Shown: positions 20,002-31,506 of the stretch, piece by piece | Numbering within the stretch: position 1 is the first letter of the stretch | Layout of the letters: each line of letters starts with the position of its first letter | NCBI GenBank assembly: GCA_039707655.1 | Contig: CM077674.1 | Location: 234,957,904-235,021,903, forward strand | Length of the DNA: 64,000 nt | Source of the DNA: Elymus sibiricus | Taxonomy: Eukaryota > Streptophyta > Magnoliopsida > Poales > Poaceae | Direction: 5' to 3' | Notes under the pieces: generated by a model | Database searches by the model: none | Told to the model about the DNA's origin: nothing | What the model saw: the letters and a program-made list of their open reading frames with translations, nothing else | Made by a program: the position numbers and the translations under genes

Positions 20002-21265
20002 TAGGTCTATGCATAGATTCTATGCACGAGTAGAACACAAGTAGTTGTGGGCGATGATTTGGTCAATTTGCTTGCCGTTACTAGTCCTATCTTGATTCGG
20101 CGGCATTGTGGGATGAAGCGGCCCGGACCGACTTTAGACGTACGCTTACGTGAGACTGGTTCCACCGCCTGACATGCACTTGTTGCAGAAGGTGGCTAGC
20201 GGGTGTCTGTCTCTCCCACTTTAGTGAGATCGGATTCGATGAAGAGGGTCCTTATGAAGGGTAAATAGCAATTGGCATATCACCGTTGTGGCTTTTGCGT
20301 AGGTAAGAAACGTTCTTGCTAGAAACCCATAGCAGCCACGTAAAACTTGCAACAACAATTAGAGGACGTCTAACTTGTTTTTGCAGGGTATGCTATGTGA
20401 TGTGATATGGCCAAAAGGATGTGATGAAATATATGTGATGTATGAGATTGATCATGTTCTTGTAATAGGAATCACGACTTGCATGTCGATGGGTATGACA
20501 ACCGGCAGGAGCCATAGGAGTTGTCTTAATTTATTGTATGACCTGCGTGTCAATTAAAAACGCCATGTAATTACTTTACTTTATTGCTAACCGTTAGCCA
20601 TAGTAGTAGAAGTAATAGTTGGCGAGACAACTTCATGAAGACACGATGATGGAGATCATGGTGTCGTGCCGGTGACGATGGTGATCATGCCGCGCCCCGA
20701 AGATGGAGATCAAAGGCGCAAGATGATATTGGCCATATCATGTCACTTTATGATTTGCATGTGATGTTTATCATGTTTTTACATCTTATTTGCTTAGAAC
20801 GACGGTAGCATAAATAAGATGATCCCTCACTAAAATTTCAAGAAATGTGTTCCCCCTAAGTGTGCACCGTTGCGAAGGATCGTTGTTTCGAAGCACCACG
20901 TGATGATCGGGTGTGATAGATTCTAACGTTCGCATACAACGGGTGTAAGCCAGATTTACACACGCGAAACACTTAGGTTGACTTGACGAGCCTAGCATGT
21001 ACAGACATGGCCTCGGAACACGAGAGACCGAAAGGTCGAACATGAGTTGTATAGTAGATGCGATCAACATGGAGATGTTCACCATTGATGACTAGTCCGT
21101 CTCACGTGATGATCGGACACGGCCTAGTCGATATGGATCATGTATCACTTAGATGACTAGAGGGATGTCTATCTGAGTGGGAGTTCATTAAATAATTTGA
21201 TTAGATGAACTTAATTATCATGAACTTAGTCTAAAATTGTCTTTACAATCTATCTTGTAGATCCA
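20002..21265 (+). other. Untranslated leader of copia 1
   Basis: 1.26 kb between the primer-binding site and the gag start, with no long ORF. Its counterpart in copia 2 (51702-52942 on minus) is homologous, e.g. TGCACCGTTGCGAAGG and the GATGATCGGGTGTGA block. Confidence 0.8.
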
Positions 21266-24200
21266 ATGGCCCACGCTAATGTTGCCCTCAACTTCAACGC
21301 GTTCCTAGAGAAAACCAAGCTGAAAGACGATGGAAGCAACTATACGGACTGGGTCCGTAACTTGAGGATCATCCTCATAGCTTCCAAGAAATTATATGTC
21401 CTTGATGCACCGCTAGGTGACGCACCCGTTTTCCCAGCAACTCAAGACGTTATGAACGCCTGGCAGTCGCGTAGTGATGATTACTCCCTGGTTCAGTGCG
21501 GCATGCTTTACAGCTTAGAACCGGGGCTCCAAAAGCGTTTTGAGCAACACGGAGCATATGAGATGTTCCAAGAGCTGAGAATGGTTTTCCAAGCTCATGC
21601 CCGGGTCGAGAGATATGAAGTCCCCGACAAGTTCTTCAGTTGTAAGATGGAGGAAAATAGTTCTGTCAGCGAGCACATACTCAAAATGTCTGGGTTGCAC
21701 AACTGCTTGTCTCAGCTGGGAGTTAATCTTCCGGATGACTCGGTTATTGACAGAATCCTCCAGTCACTTCCACCTAGCTACAAGAGCTTTGTGATGAACT
21801 ACAATATGCAAGGGATGGAGAAGTCCATTCCTGAGTTATATTCGATGCTGAAATCAACGGAGGTGGAAATCAAAAAGGAACATCAAGTATTGATGGTGAA
21901 TAAGACCACTAGTTTCAAGAAAGGCAAGGGTAAGAAGAACTTAAAGAAGGACGGCAAAGCAGTTGCCGCGCCCGGTAAATTAGTTGCTGGGAAGAAGCCC
22001 AAGAATGGACCCAAGCCTGAGACTGAGTGCTTTTATTGCAAGGGAACCGGTCACTGGAAGCGAAACTGCCCCAAGTACTTAGCAGATAAGAAGGCCGGCA
22101 ACGTCAAAGGTATATATGATATACATGTTATTGATGTGTACCTTACCAGCGCTCGTAGTAGCTCCTGGGTATTTGATACCGGTGCGATTGCTCACATTTG
22201 TAACTCAAAACAGGAGCTGCGGAATAAGCGGAGACTGGCAAAGGACGAGGTGACGATCCGCGTCGGGAATGGTTCCAAGGTCGATGTGATCGCCGTCGGC
22301 ACGCTACCTCTACATCTACCTTCGGGATTAGTTTTAAACCTCAATAATTGTTATTTAGTACCAGCTTTGAGCATGAACATTGTATCTGGATCTCGTTTGA
22401 TGCGAGATGGCTACTCATTTAAATCCGAGAATAATGGTTGTTCTATTTATATGAGAGATATGTTTTATGGTCATGCCCCGCTGGTCAATGGTTTATTTTT
22501 ATTGAATCTCGAACGTGATGTTACACATATTCATAGTGTGAATGCCAAACGATGTAAGGTTGATAATGATAGTCCCACATACTTGTGGCACTGCCGCCTT
22601 GGTCATATTGGTGTCAAACGCATGAAGAAACTCCATGCAGATGGATTTTTGGAGTCTCTTGATTATGAATCATTTGACACGTGCGAACCATGCCTCATGG
22701 GCAAGATGACTAAGACTCCGTTCTCCGGAACAATGGAGCGAGCAACCAGCTTGTTGGAAATAATACATACCGATGTATGTGGACCGATGAGCGTTGAGGC
22801 TCGCGGTGGCTATCGTTATGTTCTCACCCTCACTGATGACTTAAGCAGATATGGGTATGTCTACTTGATGAAACACAAGTCTGAGACCTTTGAAAAGTTC
22901 AAGGAATTTCAGAGTGAGGTAGAGAATCAACGTGACAAGAAAATAAAGTTTTTACGATCTGATCGTGGAGGAGAATATTTGAGTCACGAGTTTGGCACGC
23001 ACTTAAGGAAATGTGGAATTGTTTCACAACTCACGCCGCCTGGCACACCTCAGCGTAATGGTGTGTCCGAACGTCGTAATCGCACTCTATTGGATATGGT
23101 GCGATCTATGATGTCTCTTACTGATTTACCGCTATCATTTTGGGGATATGCATTAGAGACTGCCGCATTCACTTTAAATAGGGCACCGTCTAAATCCGTT
23201 GAGATGACACCGTATGAATTATGGTTTGGGAAGAAACCTAAGCTATTGTTTCTGAAAGTTTGGGGATGCGATGCTTATGTCAAGAAACTTCAACCTGAAA
23301 AGCTCGAACCCAAATCGGAAAAGTGCGTCTTCATAGGATACCCTAAGGAAACTATTGGGTATACCTTCTACCTCAGATCCGAAGGCAAGATCTTTGTTGC
23401 CAAGAATGGATCCTTTCTAGAGAAAGAGTTTCTCTCAAAAGAAGTAAGTGGGAGAAAAGTAGAACTTGATGAGGTAATTGTACCCCCTCTCGAACCGGAA
23501 AGTAGCGCAGCGCAGGAGAATGTTTCTGTGGTGCCTGCACCGACTAGAGAGGAAGTTAATGATGATGATCATGAAACTTCTGATCAAGTTACTACTGAAC
23601 TTCGTAGGTCCACGAGGACACGGTCCGCACCAGAGTGGTACGGCAACCCTGTCCTGGAAATCATGTTGTTAGACAACGGTGAACCCTCGAACTATGAAGA
23701 AGCCATGGCGGGCCCAGGTTCCAACAAATGGCTTGAAGCCATGAAATCCGAGATAGGATCCATGTATGAGAACAAAGTATGGACTTTGGTGGACTTGCCC
23801 GATGATCGGCAAGCCATAGAAAATAAATGGATCTTTAAGAAGAAGACTGACGCGGATGGTAATGTGATCGTCTATAAGGCTCGGCTTGTCGCTAAGGGTT
23901 ATCGACAAGTTCAAGGAGTTGACTACGATGAGACCTTCTCACCCGTAGCGATGCTGAAGTCCGTCCGAATCATGTTAGCAGTTGCCGCATTTTATGATTA
24001 TGAGATCTGGCAAATGGACATCAAAACGGCATTCCTTAACGGTTTCCTTAAGGAAGAATTGTATATGATGCAGCCGGAAGGTTTTGTCGATCCTAAGAAT
24101 GCTGACAAGGTATGCAAGCTCCAGCGCTCCATCTATGGGCTGGTGCAAGCATCTCGGAGTTGGAACATTCGCTTTGATGAGGTGATCAAAGCGTTTGGGT

Positions 24201-25255
24201 TTATACAGACTTATGGAGAAGCCTGTATTTACAAGAAAGTGAGTGGGAGCTCTGTAGCATTTCTCATTTTATATGTGGATGACATATTGTTGATGGGAAA
24301 TGATATAGAACTCTTGGAAAGCATAAAGGCCTACTTGAATAAGTGTTTTTCAATGAAGGACCTTGGAGAAGCTGCTTACATATTAGGCATCAAGATCTAT
24401 AGAGATAGATCGAGACGCCTCATTGGTCTTTCACAAAGCACATACCTTGACAAGATATTGAAGAAGTTCAATATGGATCAGTCCAAGAAGGGGTTCTTGC
24501 CTGTATTGCAAGGTGTGAGATTGAGCACAGCTCAATGCCCGACCTCGGCAGAAGATAGAGAAAAGATGAGTGTCATCCCCTATGCCTCAGCCATAGGCTC
24601 TATTATGTATGTCATGCTGTGTACCAGACCTGATGTGAACCTTGCCATAAGTTTGGTAGGGAGGTACCAAAGTGATCCCGGATTGGAACACTGGACAGCG
24701 GTCAAGAATATCCTTAAGTACCTGAAAAGGACTAAGGATATGTTTCTCGTTTATGGAGGTGCCGAAGAGCTCGTCGTAAAGGGTTACGTCGATGCTAGCT
24801 TCGACACGGATCCGGATGACTCCAAGTCACAAACCGGATACGTGTATATTTTGAATGGTGGGGCAGTCAGCTGGTGCAGTTGCAAGCAAAGCGTCGTGGC
24901 GGCATCTACATGTGAAGCGGAGTACATAGCTGCTTCGGAAGCAGCACAGGAAGGAGTCTGGATGAAGGAGTTCATCACCGACCGAGGAGTGATTCCCAAT
25001 GCGTCGGGCCCGATGACTCTCTTCTGTGACAACACTGGAGCTATTGCCATTGTCAAGGAGCCCAGGTTTCACAAGAAGACCAAGCACATCAAGCGCCGCT
25101 TCAACTCCATTCGTGGTTACATTCAGGATGGAGATATAGATATTTGTAAAGTACATACGGATTTGAATGTCGCAGATCCGTTGACTAAACCTCTTTCACG
25201 AGCGAAACTTGATCAGCACCAGAACTCTATGGGTGTTCGATTCATCACAATGTAA
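21266..25255 (+). CDS. Copia gag-pol polyprotein, intact, 1329 aa
   Basis: Encodes capsid, protease, integrase, reverse transcriptase and RNase H of a Ty1/copia element in the order GAG-PR-INT-RT-RH. Visible landmarks: CCHC zinc knuckle C255-C258-H263-C268; protease active site D304-T305-G306; integrase HHCC H442, H447, C473, C476; integrase catalytic triad D503, D566, E602 (35-residue D-to-E spacing); RT box YVDD at 1003-1006; RNase H acids D1176, E1217, D1255. No internal stop or frameshift in 3990 nt. The ATG follows CTTGTAGATCCA, as in copia 2. All catalytic residues are present, so the protein is potentially active (inference). It is a transposon gene, not a host gene. Confidence 0.97.
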   Translation: MAHANVALNFNAFLEKTKLKDDGSNYTDWVRNLRIILIASKKLYVLDAPLGDAPVFPATQDVMNAWQSRSDDYSLVQCGMLYSLEPGLQKRFEQHGAYEMFQELRMVFQAHARVERYEVPDKFFSCKMEENSSVSEHILKMSGLHNCLSQLGVNLPDDSVIDRILQSLPPSYKSFVMNYNMQGMEKSIPELYSMLKSTEVEIKKEHQVLMVNKTTSFKKGKGKKNLKKDGKAVAAPGKLVAGKKPKNGPKPETECFYCKGTGHWKRNCPKYLADKKAGNVKGIYDIHVIDVYLTSARSSSWVFDTGAIAHICNSKQELRNKRRLAKDEVTIRVGNGSKVDVIAVGTLPLHLPSGLVLNLNNCYLVPALSMNIVSGSRLMRDGYSFKSENNGCSIYMRDMFYGHAPLVNGLFLLNLERDVTHIHSVNAKRCKVDNDSPTYLWHCRLGHIGVKRMKKLHADGFLESLDYESFDTCEPCLMGKMTKTPFSGTMERATSLLEIIHTDVCGPMSVEARGGYRYVLTLTDDLSRYGYVYLMKHKSETFEKFKEFQSEVENQRDKKIKFLRSDRGGEYLSHEFGTHLRKCGIVSQLTPPGTPQRNGVSERRNRTLLDMVRSMMSLTDLPLSFWGYALETAAFTLNRAPSKSVEMTPYELWFGKKPKLLFLKVWGCDAYVKKLQPEKLEPKSEKCVFIGYPKETIGYTFYLRSEGKIFVAKNGSFLEKEFLSKEVSGRKVELDEVIVPPLEPESSAAQENVSVVPAPTREEVNDDDHETSDQVTTELRRSTRTRSAPEWYGNPVLEIMLLDNGEPSNYEEAMAGPGSNKWLEAMKSEIGSMYENKVWTLVDLPDDRQAIENKWIFKKKTDADGNVIVYKARLVAKGYRQVQGVDYDETFSPVAMLKSVRIMLAVAAFYDYEIWQMDIKTAFLNGFLKEELYMMQPEGFVDPKNADKVCKLQRSIYGLVQASRSWNIRFDEVIKAFGFIQTYGEACIYKKVSGSSVAFLILYVDDILLMGNDIELLESIKAYLNKCFSMKDLGEAAYILGIKIYRDRSRRLIGLSQSTYLDKILKKFNMDQSKKGFLPVLQGVRLSTAQCPTSAEDREKMSVIPYASAIGSIMYVMLCTRPDVNLAISLVGRYQSDPGLEHWTAVKNILKYLKRTKDMFLVYGGAEELVVKGYVDASFDTDPDDSKSQTGYVYILNGGAVSWCSCKQSVVAASTCEAEYIAASEAAQEGVWMKEFITDRGVIPNASGPMTLFCDNTGAIAIVKEPRFHKKTKHIKRRFNSIRGYIQDGDIDICKVHTDLNVADPLTKPLSRAKLDQHQNSMGVRFITM

Positions 25256-25275
25256 CTAGATTATTGACTCTAGTG

Positions 25276-25287
25276 CAAGTGGGAGAC
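25276..25287 (+). other. Polypurine tract of copia 1
   Basis: CAAGTGGGAGAC directly before the 3' LTR. The same tract is found in copia 2. Confidence 0.9.
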
Positions 25288-27152
25288 TGTTGGAAATATG
25301 CCCTAGAGGCAATAATAAAATGGTTATTATTATATTTCCTTGTTCATGATAATTGTCTATTGTTCATGCTATAATTGTATTAGCCGGAAACCGTAATACA
25401 TGTGTGAATACATAGACCACACCATGTCCCTAGTGAGCCTCTAGATGATTAGCTCGTTGATCAATAGATGGTCATGGTTTCCTGGCCATGGACATTGGAT
25501 GTCGTTGATAACGGGATCACATCATTAGGAGAATGATGTGATGGACAAGACCCAATCCTAAGCATAGCACAAGATCGTGTAGTTCGTCTGCTAGAGCTTT
25601 TCTAATGTCAAGTATCATTTCCTTAGACCATGAGATTGTGCAACTCCCGGATACCGTAGGAATGCTTTGGGTGTATCAAACGTCACAACGTAACTAGGTG
25701 ACTATAAATGTGCACTACAGGTGTCTCCGAAAGTGTTTGTTGGGTTGGCACGAATCGAGACTGGGATTTGTCACTCCGTGTGACGGAGAGGTATCTCTGG
25801 GCCCACTCGGTAATACATCATCATAATGAGCTCAATGTGACTAAGGAGTTAGTCACGGGATCATGTGTTACGGAACGAGTAAAGAGACTTGCCGGTAACG
25901 AGATTGAACAAGGTATAGGGATACCGACGATCGAATCTCGGGCAAGTAACATACTGATGGACAAAGGGAATTGTATACGGGATTAATTGAATCCCCGACA
26001 TCGTGGTTCATCTGATGAGATCATCGTGGAACATGTGGGAGCCAATATGGGTATCCAGATCCCGCTATTGGTTATTGGCCGGAGAGGTGTCTCGGTCATG
26101 ACTGCATGGTTCCCGAACCCGTAGGGTCTACACACTTAAGGTTCGGTGACGCTAGAGTTGTAATGGGAATTGTATGTGGTTACCGAAAGTTGTTCGGAGT
26201 CCCGGATGAGATCCCGGACGTCACGAGGAGTTCCGGAATGGTCCGGAGGTGAAGATTTATATATGGGAAGTCCAATTTCAGTCACCGGAAAGGTTTCGGG
26301 GTTTATCGGTATTGTACGGGGACCACCGAAGGGGTTCCGGGGGTCCACCGGGAGGGTCCACCTGCCCCAGAGGACCTAATGGGCTGTAGTTGGGTGGGAA
26401 CCAGCCCCTTAGTGGGCTGGTGCGCCCCCCCAAGGGCCCAAGGCGCCTAGGGTTGGAAACCCTAGTGGGGCCGCCGCCCCCAAGGGCCCAAGGCGCCTAG
26501 GGTTGGAAACCCTAGGGGGGCCGCCGCCCCCAAGGGCCCAAGGCGCCTAGGGTTGGAAACCCTAGGGGGCCGCCGCCCCCCCGGGGGGCCGCCGCCCCCC
26601 AAGGGCCCAAGGCGCCTAGGGTTGGAAACCCTAGGGGGCCGCCGCCCCCCGGGGGGCCGCCGCCCCCCCTCTAGATGGATCTAGGGGGCCGGCCCCCTCT
26701 CCCCTTCCCCCTATAAATAGTGGGGGGGTGGGAGGGCAGCCGTACACCCTTCCCTTGGCGCAGCCCTTCCCCCTTCCTACACCTCCTCCTCCTCCGTAGC
26801 GCTTAGCGAAGCTCTGCCGGAGAACCACGAGCTCCACCGCCACCACGCCGTCGTGCTGCCGGAGCTCTCCCTCAACTTCTCCTTCCCCCCTTGCTGGATC
26901 AAGAAGGAGGAGACGTCCCCGGGCTGTACGTGTGTTGCACGCGGAGGCGCCGTCCGTTCGGCGCTTGTATCGGATCTTCCGCGATTTGAATCGCCGCGAG
27001 TACGACTCCATCAACCGCGTTCTTTGTAACGCTTCCGCTTAGCGATCTTCAAGGGTATGAAGATGCACTCCCTCTCTCTCGTTGCTAGCATCTCCTAGAT
27101 TGATCTTGGTGACACGTAGGAAAATTTTGAATTATTACTACATTCCCCAACA
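25288..27152 (+). repeat. 3' LTR of copia 1
   Basis: 1865 bp, 69 bp longer than the 5' LTR, the gain being mainly in the minisatellite (about 26425-26670). Open frames on its minus strand (e.g. 26631-27014) are products of the GC-rich repeat. Confidence 0.95.
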
Positions 27153-27157
27153 CATGG

Positions 27158-27462
27158 CTGGTCGGCAAGTCGTGAGCTTCAATTGACGATGCCTCCAACC
27201 ACAATGCACCACAAGCCTCTTTGTCTAGGGAGCTTGGTAATTTTAACGATAGGAAGCGCGGCCTCTCACTTTAGTTTGGGGGAAAGTTCGGTGTGTATAT
27301 AAAATACTGTTCAACAGTTACCAGAATAAGAAGATGGCCCCTGATGAAACGTGCCTCCCTTTTTTGTGTTGAAAGGCTGCCGAGCTAGGCTCGTAGATTC
27401 TTGAGCACCTTCCATCCGCGGAGGAGCTTTAACAAAATTCTTTACTGATCGATGATGATTGG
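27158..27462. other. Unassigned sequence right of copia 1
   Basis: Continues the interrupted flank of 18186. No gene seen. Confidence 0.5.
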
Positions 27463-27464
27463 TA

Positions 27465-27525
27465 CTCCCTCCATAAAGAAATATAAGAGCGTGATCTAAA
27501 CGCTCTTATATTTCTTTACAGAGAG
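27465..27525. mobile_element. Stowaway MITE, short variant
   Basis: CTCCCTCCATAAAGAAATATAAGAGCG...CGCTCTTATATTTCTTTACAGAGAG, with the centre deleted compared with the copy at 13215. TA flanks at 27463-27464 and 27526-27527. Confidence 0.88.
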
Positions 27526-27528
27526 TAA

Positions 27529-27957
27529 GGGCATCTCCAACGCGGACCCGCAAATTCTTCCGGTATATGTCCGTTTTTGTGTCCGGACGTGGTCTGCAGA
27601 CATGATACGGGAGAGAGCAATCCAACGCTAATTGCAAAGTATCCGGCCGGGAGGAGAAAAAGTAGGTGGGGACCATGCATATGGTGGAATATTTGTGGGT
27701 TGGAAGGAGAGAGAGAAGAGGGGGACCATGCATGTGCGGATGGAAGGAGAGAGAGAAGAGAGGGACCATGCATGTGATTGGTCAATTGCATGTCCGGACT
27801 CCGGCAAAGTTCTCCCATGTTTGTCTCCAAAATACCGGAATTTGGACGTCCGGACAGCTTCGCGGATTGATACAGATCCCCATTGGATTGCAAAAGTGAA
27901 CATATGTGTCCGGCCGGACATATACCGGTGTTTTGCGGGTCTCCCTTGGAGATGCCC
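27529..27957. mobile_element. Tourist-like (Harbinger) MITE
   Basis: 429 bp with TIR GGGCATCTCCAA...TTGGAGATGCCC extending to GACCCGCAAA. TAA at 27526-27528 and 27958-27960. It abuts the Stowaway MITE, sharing the TA of its target site. It contains a GAAGGAGAGAGAGAAGAG-type internal repeat (27700-27770). No transposase. Confidence 0.9.
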
Positions 27958-27960
27958 TAA

Positions 27961-29490
27961 CTATTTAGAGTCATCATCAATCACAACATTGCTAGACTAG
28001 CTAGCTAGCTAGTACTACTAGAATCTAAATTCTAGGCCGTGACAGGAGAATTGTGAGAGGTAAAAAATAGTTCTACTAGCATCGCCTGATTTCTCATGAA
28101 TTTTACGACCTCTTTGATTCGCATGATTCTAAAACAAAGGAATCGGAAAAACCGGCAAAATTAAGATGTTTTGTCCATTCGATTCTTACAGAATTGTTGG
28201 CACACAAAAACAAGTAATCCTTTCGATTCATGTTACTTGTCGTTGCTTTAGTACATCTTTTCAATCCATATTACTTGTAGCTGCTCTAGTACAATTTAAA
28301 GTAACATGGATCGGACTGAGTACTTTTCTTTTGAGATTTTTTAGAATAGTTTTTTTGAGATTGGCGTGGTGAAGAGAACTTTCTCACCGCTGTTTATAAC
28401 AAGTCAAAGGAGACCTTGGTTTGAAGACGAAGTCTCCAAGCCACGATGGGGCAACATCAAGGTGGGCACCGGGCGTGAGCTTCCCGTAGGCAGCGCGAGA
28501 GAAGAACGCGGCGTTGGGGCCTATGCGAGGTATCGGGAATCCTCTTCACCGGAAAGTTGCACTACCTCAATGAGGCGTTCGACCTTCCCAAGCTGCATGC
28601 ACCATAATTCTTTCCAAGAGTTTTGAGTGGATGCTAATTTTTTTTATGAATGCGGTGCAAGAGATATCCTTAGGAAATTTTTCTATATGATTCAATTTTA
28701 TGAATCCAACAACTTATATAGAAAAATTCCTAGAGATTCCGATCTTTTAAGATTTATATGGAAATCAATCAAAAAGGTAGTGGAGGTAGAAATGGCAGCT
28801 AGGATATATGTGAACACTTGATTGAGACCAAGTGTGTGTGTGTGTCTCTCTCTCACACACACACACGGTTAGTGACACATGATAGACACTTTTGCTGCAC
28901 TATGGCCACTGCTCCCATGGCCCATGTCCTACCAAGTAGGAGTAGTAGTAGATAATCATCAATCCGAACTAGGCCGAGACGTCGATGAGGAGCTAGCCCT
29001 TTTCGCACGCAGCTAGGCGTCAAGCTGTTGCATGACGAGCTACTAGCTTTTTCGCCTCCATCGGCCAAACGAAATCATTCATCCTTTCCAATCCAATCCC
29101 AGAACAATGGTGGGGCGCGCGAGATGCGGCGGATTTGGCCACGGCTTCGATTCGATCGATCGTCCCTCTACTGGCCGGGTGCGTAGCCATTTTTGCCTCT
29201 TTTGTCACCCACCTAGGTCAGGGGCCGCCGGGCTGAAGAAAGCGATATCATGGTGCCATCATCACGCGTACCTGTACTATGTATGTGTGTGTGTATGCGG
29301 GCGCCGCGTCCGTTTCGTTTGTGCGCAGATCCGGCCGCGCGCAGCATTAGCATGCACTCCATTGCGCCGTTGAAAGGTGGTCATGGCGGATCTGGAGTGA
29401 CGTTCATGGCCTTTCACTTTCGCGCGCCATGCAGCCTAGAGGCGCCTACGAAGGTTAGATTGGCGCTAGGGAGGGAGTGGACCTGCTCTG
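27961..29490. other. Intergenic region with no recognised gene
   Basis: An 86-codon open frame at 28366-28626 contains GRELPVGSAREERGVGAYAR, and another phase reads GILFTGKLHYLNEAFDLPKL. I recognise neither and composition alone could explain them. A GTGTGT...CTCTCT...CACACA compound microsatellite lies at about 28831-28866. Confidence 0.45.
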
Positions 29491-30200
29491 ATTGAGTCTA
29501 AATGCATATATATCAATACATCATGTCGTCCACACGTCCATCTCACTCTTGCGATTTCTGAAAAAAAAATGCAGTTAGCACTAATGCCGGCCTGTCAAAA
29601 CAACCTTCAAAATTGGACGAAAACCTATGTTCATAATTCGAGGGAGTATATATATGTTATCGGGATTGCTAAATCTCAGTCGACTGAGACTTAAACAAGT
29701 ATAAGTCGATGTTATATTCATGAGATCTTACGTGGAGATCCATGCAAAAAATACTTTTAGTTTTCTCTCTCTACTTTTTTTGTGTTTTAAAGTTGGTTAA
29801 ATCTTAGTCGACCGAGATCTAGTCACACCCCATATGTTATTTATATGCGGCGGGGTCCTCGTCTTCTCCTTTTTCATTCGACGACGACGTTAATACCGCG
29901 CACCACCCAACTCCTCTGCGTGCGAGAAAAGATGGTGGATGCACAAAATCTTCTAGTGATGCCCACAAGAACTGCTCCCGCGGTCCCCAAATTCCATATC
30001 CATGCTAACATGCCGAGACCCTGCCCCTCTAGCAAAAGCGGCAGGCCACCTTTCCCTTACTCCGCCTGCCTGCCAAACATTTCTCACGGTGTGATCAACT
30101 GCACCGTGCTGGTGCTGCGGCCATGCAAGCTCAAGCGAGAGTGACCGAGGCCGGTCCGTTTCAAACGCATGCATACGCGTGCACGATGCTTTTTCTTTTA
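29491..30200. other. Intergenic region with MITE-like remnant
   Basis: TCTCAGTCGACTGAGA (about 29675, perfect palindrome) and the related CTTAGTCGACCGAG (about 29803) bracket 130 bp and may be the ends of a small MITE. GAGGGAGTA at 29640 is a Stowaway end fragment. No gene. Confidence 0.4.
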
Positions 30201-31159
30201 TCGAATACGCACGAGTATGCGTATCATATATTAAAGGAGGAAAAAGGGGGAAGAACCCCTCCGCTGTTTTACAAGGCGTGTCTACATGAGACTCACACCT
30301 CACTCCACCATCTCTGCTAGAAGACTACTCGCCGTGTGCCCACCCTAGTGCCGCTACGAGAAGGCCATCTAGCTCACCATCGTCGCGCAGCAGTCCCGCC
30401 TGTTGCCACACTTTGCATTCGCTCGTTGTCGTACGTAGGACGTCGCGTATACAAGGGGTTTTGCCGTCGAACACAATGGCATTGCAGTGTAGGGGCACGA
30501 TGCTTCTTCCTTCCAAAAACAGCTAGCCATGCCACATAGGAGTAGTAGCGATCGACCATGTCCTGTCCTCCCGTCTTTCCGATCCGAATCAGCTGTAGCT
30601 GTGCGTGTACCTGTACCTGTACGCAACGCAATTATTGCACTGGAGCGCATCGTGTATACGTCCCCGTCTGCGTCGGTCTGCCGTCCTGCGCAAAATCTAT
30701 GGCTCCGCGTCAGCTACAGCGGAAGAGATCGTCTCCGTCCATGGACGCCTTGATCCGGGCCCTTGCTTCCGTAATCAGTCGTGCTCCTGCGCTTGTCGCC
30801 ATGGTACATTTTGGTACGTAATGTGATTTGCTGTGATCTCCATGGGCCAGCCCGCCAGGCCTGATTCCGAGCCCTCACTCCTTGTCGAGAGAGCACGAGC
30901 ACACCAGGGTGTACTGTGGCGCCCCTGGCCCCTGGGACTGTTTGCTCAGCATTGCTCTCGATCTCGCCATGACCGTGCATGACGACGGGCTAGTGGTACA
31001 TACTATACATACGTGTTCTGGGTTCGACTCGACTCGACTCGACTCCTGTTGCTGCTTGCTGTGCTGCTGATACGGTAGTGTGTGTGTGTGATTATACAGT
31101 AGTTTTCTACTAGTCCCCAGCAAAGCTAGGGACGAGCTAAAAGGCGCCTGGTTGCCACG
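30190..31159. other. Intergenic region, possible LINE 3' end at left
   Basis: The block 30190-30300, with a stem-loop ATACGCA-CGAG-TATGCGTAT and TATTAAAGGAGGAAAAAGGG, resembles the 3' end of a cereal LINE in antisense, but without target duplications this is weak. The remainder holds no supported gene. Confidence 0.35.
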
Positions 31160-31173
31160 ATCCTTCGAATCTT

Positions 31174-31471
31174 TTTTTTTAACACAGTACAGACGCAAGC
31201 GCTCATACATACGCGCATACACTCACCCCTATGAACGCACACACGCACACCCTACCCCTATGAGTACCTTCGAGAGACTGAGCCGGCATATCTTGAGATT
31301 TACGAAGTCACCGTAGGCGCCTCGTCGTCGACGGGAACGTCTCCTCCCACTGAAAGCGTATCGCCGGAAATCCTGAAATAAATTCAGAAATAATGCGAGC
31401 ACCAGGACTTGAACCTTGGTGGGCTGGGGATATCACTGTCCCTCTAACCATCCAACCACAGGTTGGTTCGC
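31174..31471 (-). mobile_element. Au SINE, well preserved
   Basis: Minus-strand SINE of about 298 bp flanked by the 14-bp target duplication ATCCTTCGAATCTT (31160-31173, 31472-31485). The tRNA-related head on the minus strand (CCAACCTGTGGTTGGATGGTTAGAGG, then GGTTCAAGTCCTGGTGCTCGC) includes box A and box B-like motifs. A T-run at 31172-31180 is the antisense of the 3' tail. Confidence 0.9.
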
Positions 31472-31506
31472 ATCCTTCGAATCTTGGTGGGTACCCAGAT
31501 GGGTAA

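Larger units (their letters stand above)
18187..27157 (+). mobile_element. Full-length copia retrotransposon 1 (BARE/Angela-like) with TSD CATGG
   Basis: Element body 18192-27152 (8961 bp) flanked by CATGG at 18187-18191 and 27153-27157. It has both LTRs, a primer-binding region, one intact gag-pol frame and a polypurine tract. The LTRs differ at roughly 20 substitutions by my hand count over about 1.6 kb of alignable sequence (about 1.2 percent). With the commonly used grass LTR rate (1.3e-8 per site per year) that suggests insertion several hundred thousand years ago. All parts needed for transposition appear present, except that the primer-binding site is atypical. Confidence 0.95.

Noticed and set aside
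26631..27014. 127-codon minus-strand frame
   Set aside because: Antisense of the copia 3' LTR minisatellite and leader.
28366..28626. 86-codon frame as a gene
   Set aside because: No recognisable motif, alternative phases equally open, no splice or promoter support; kept only as a note.
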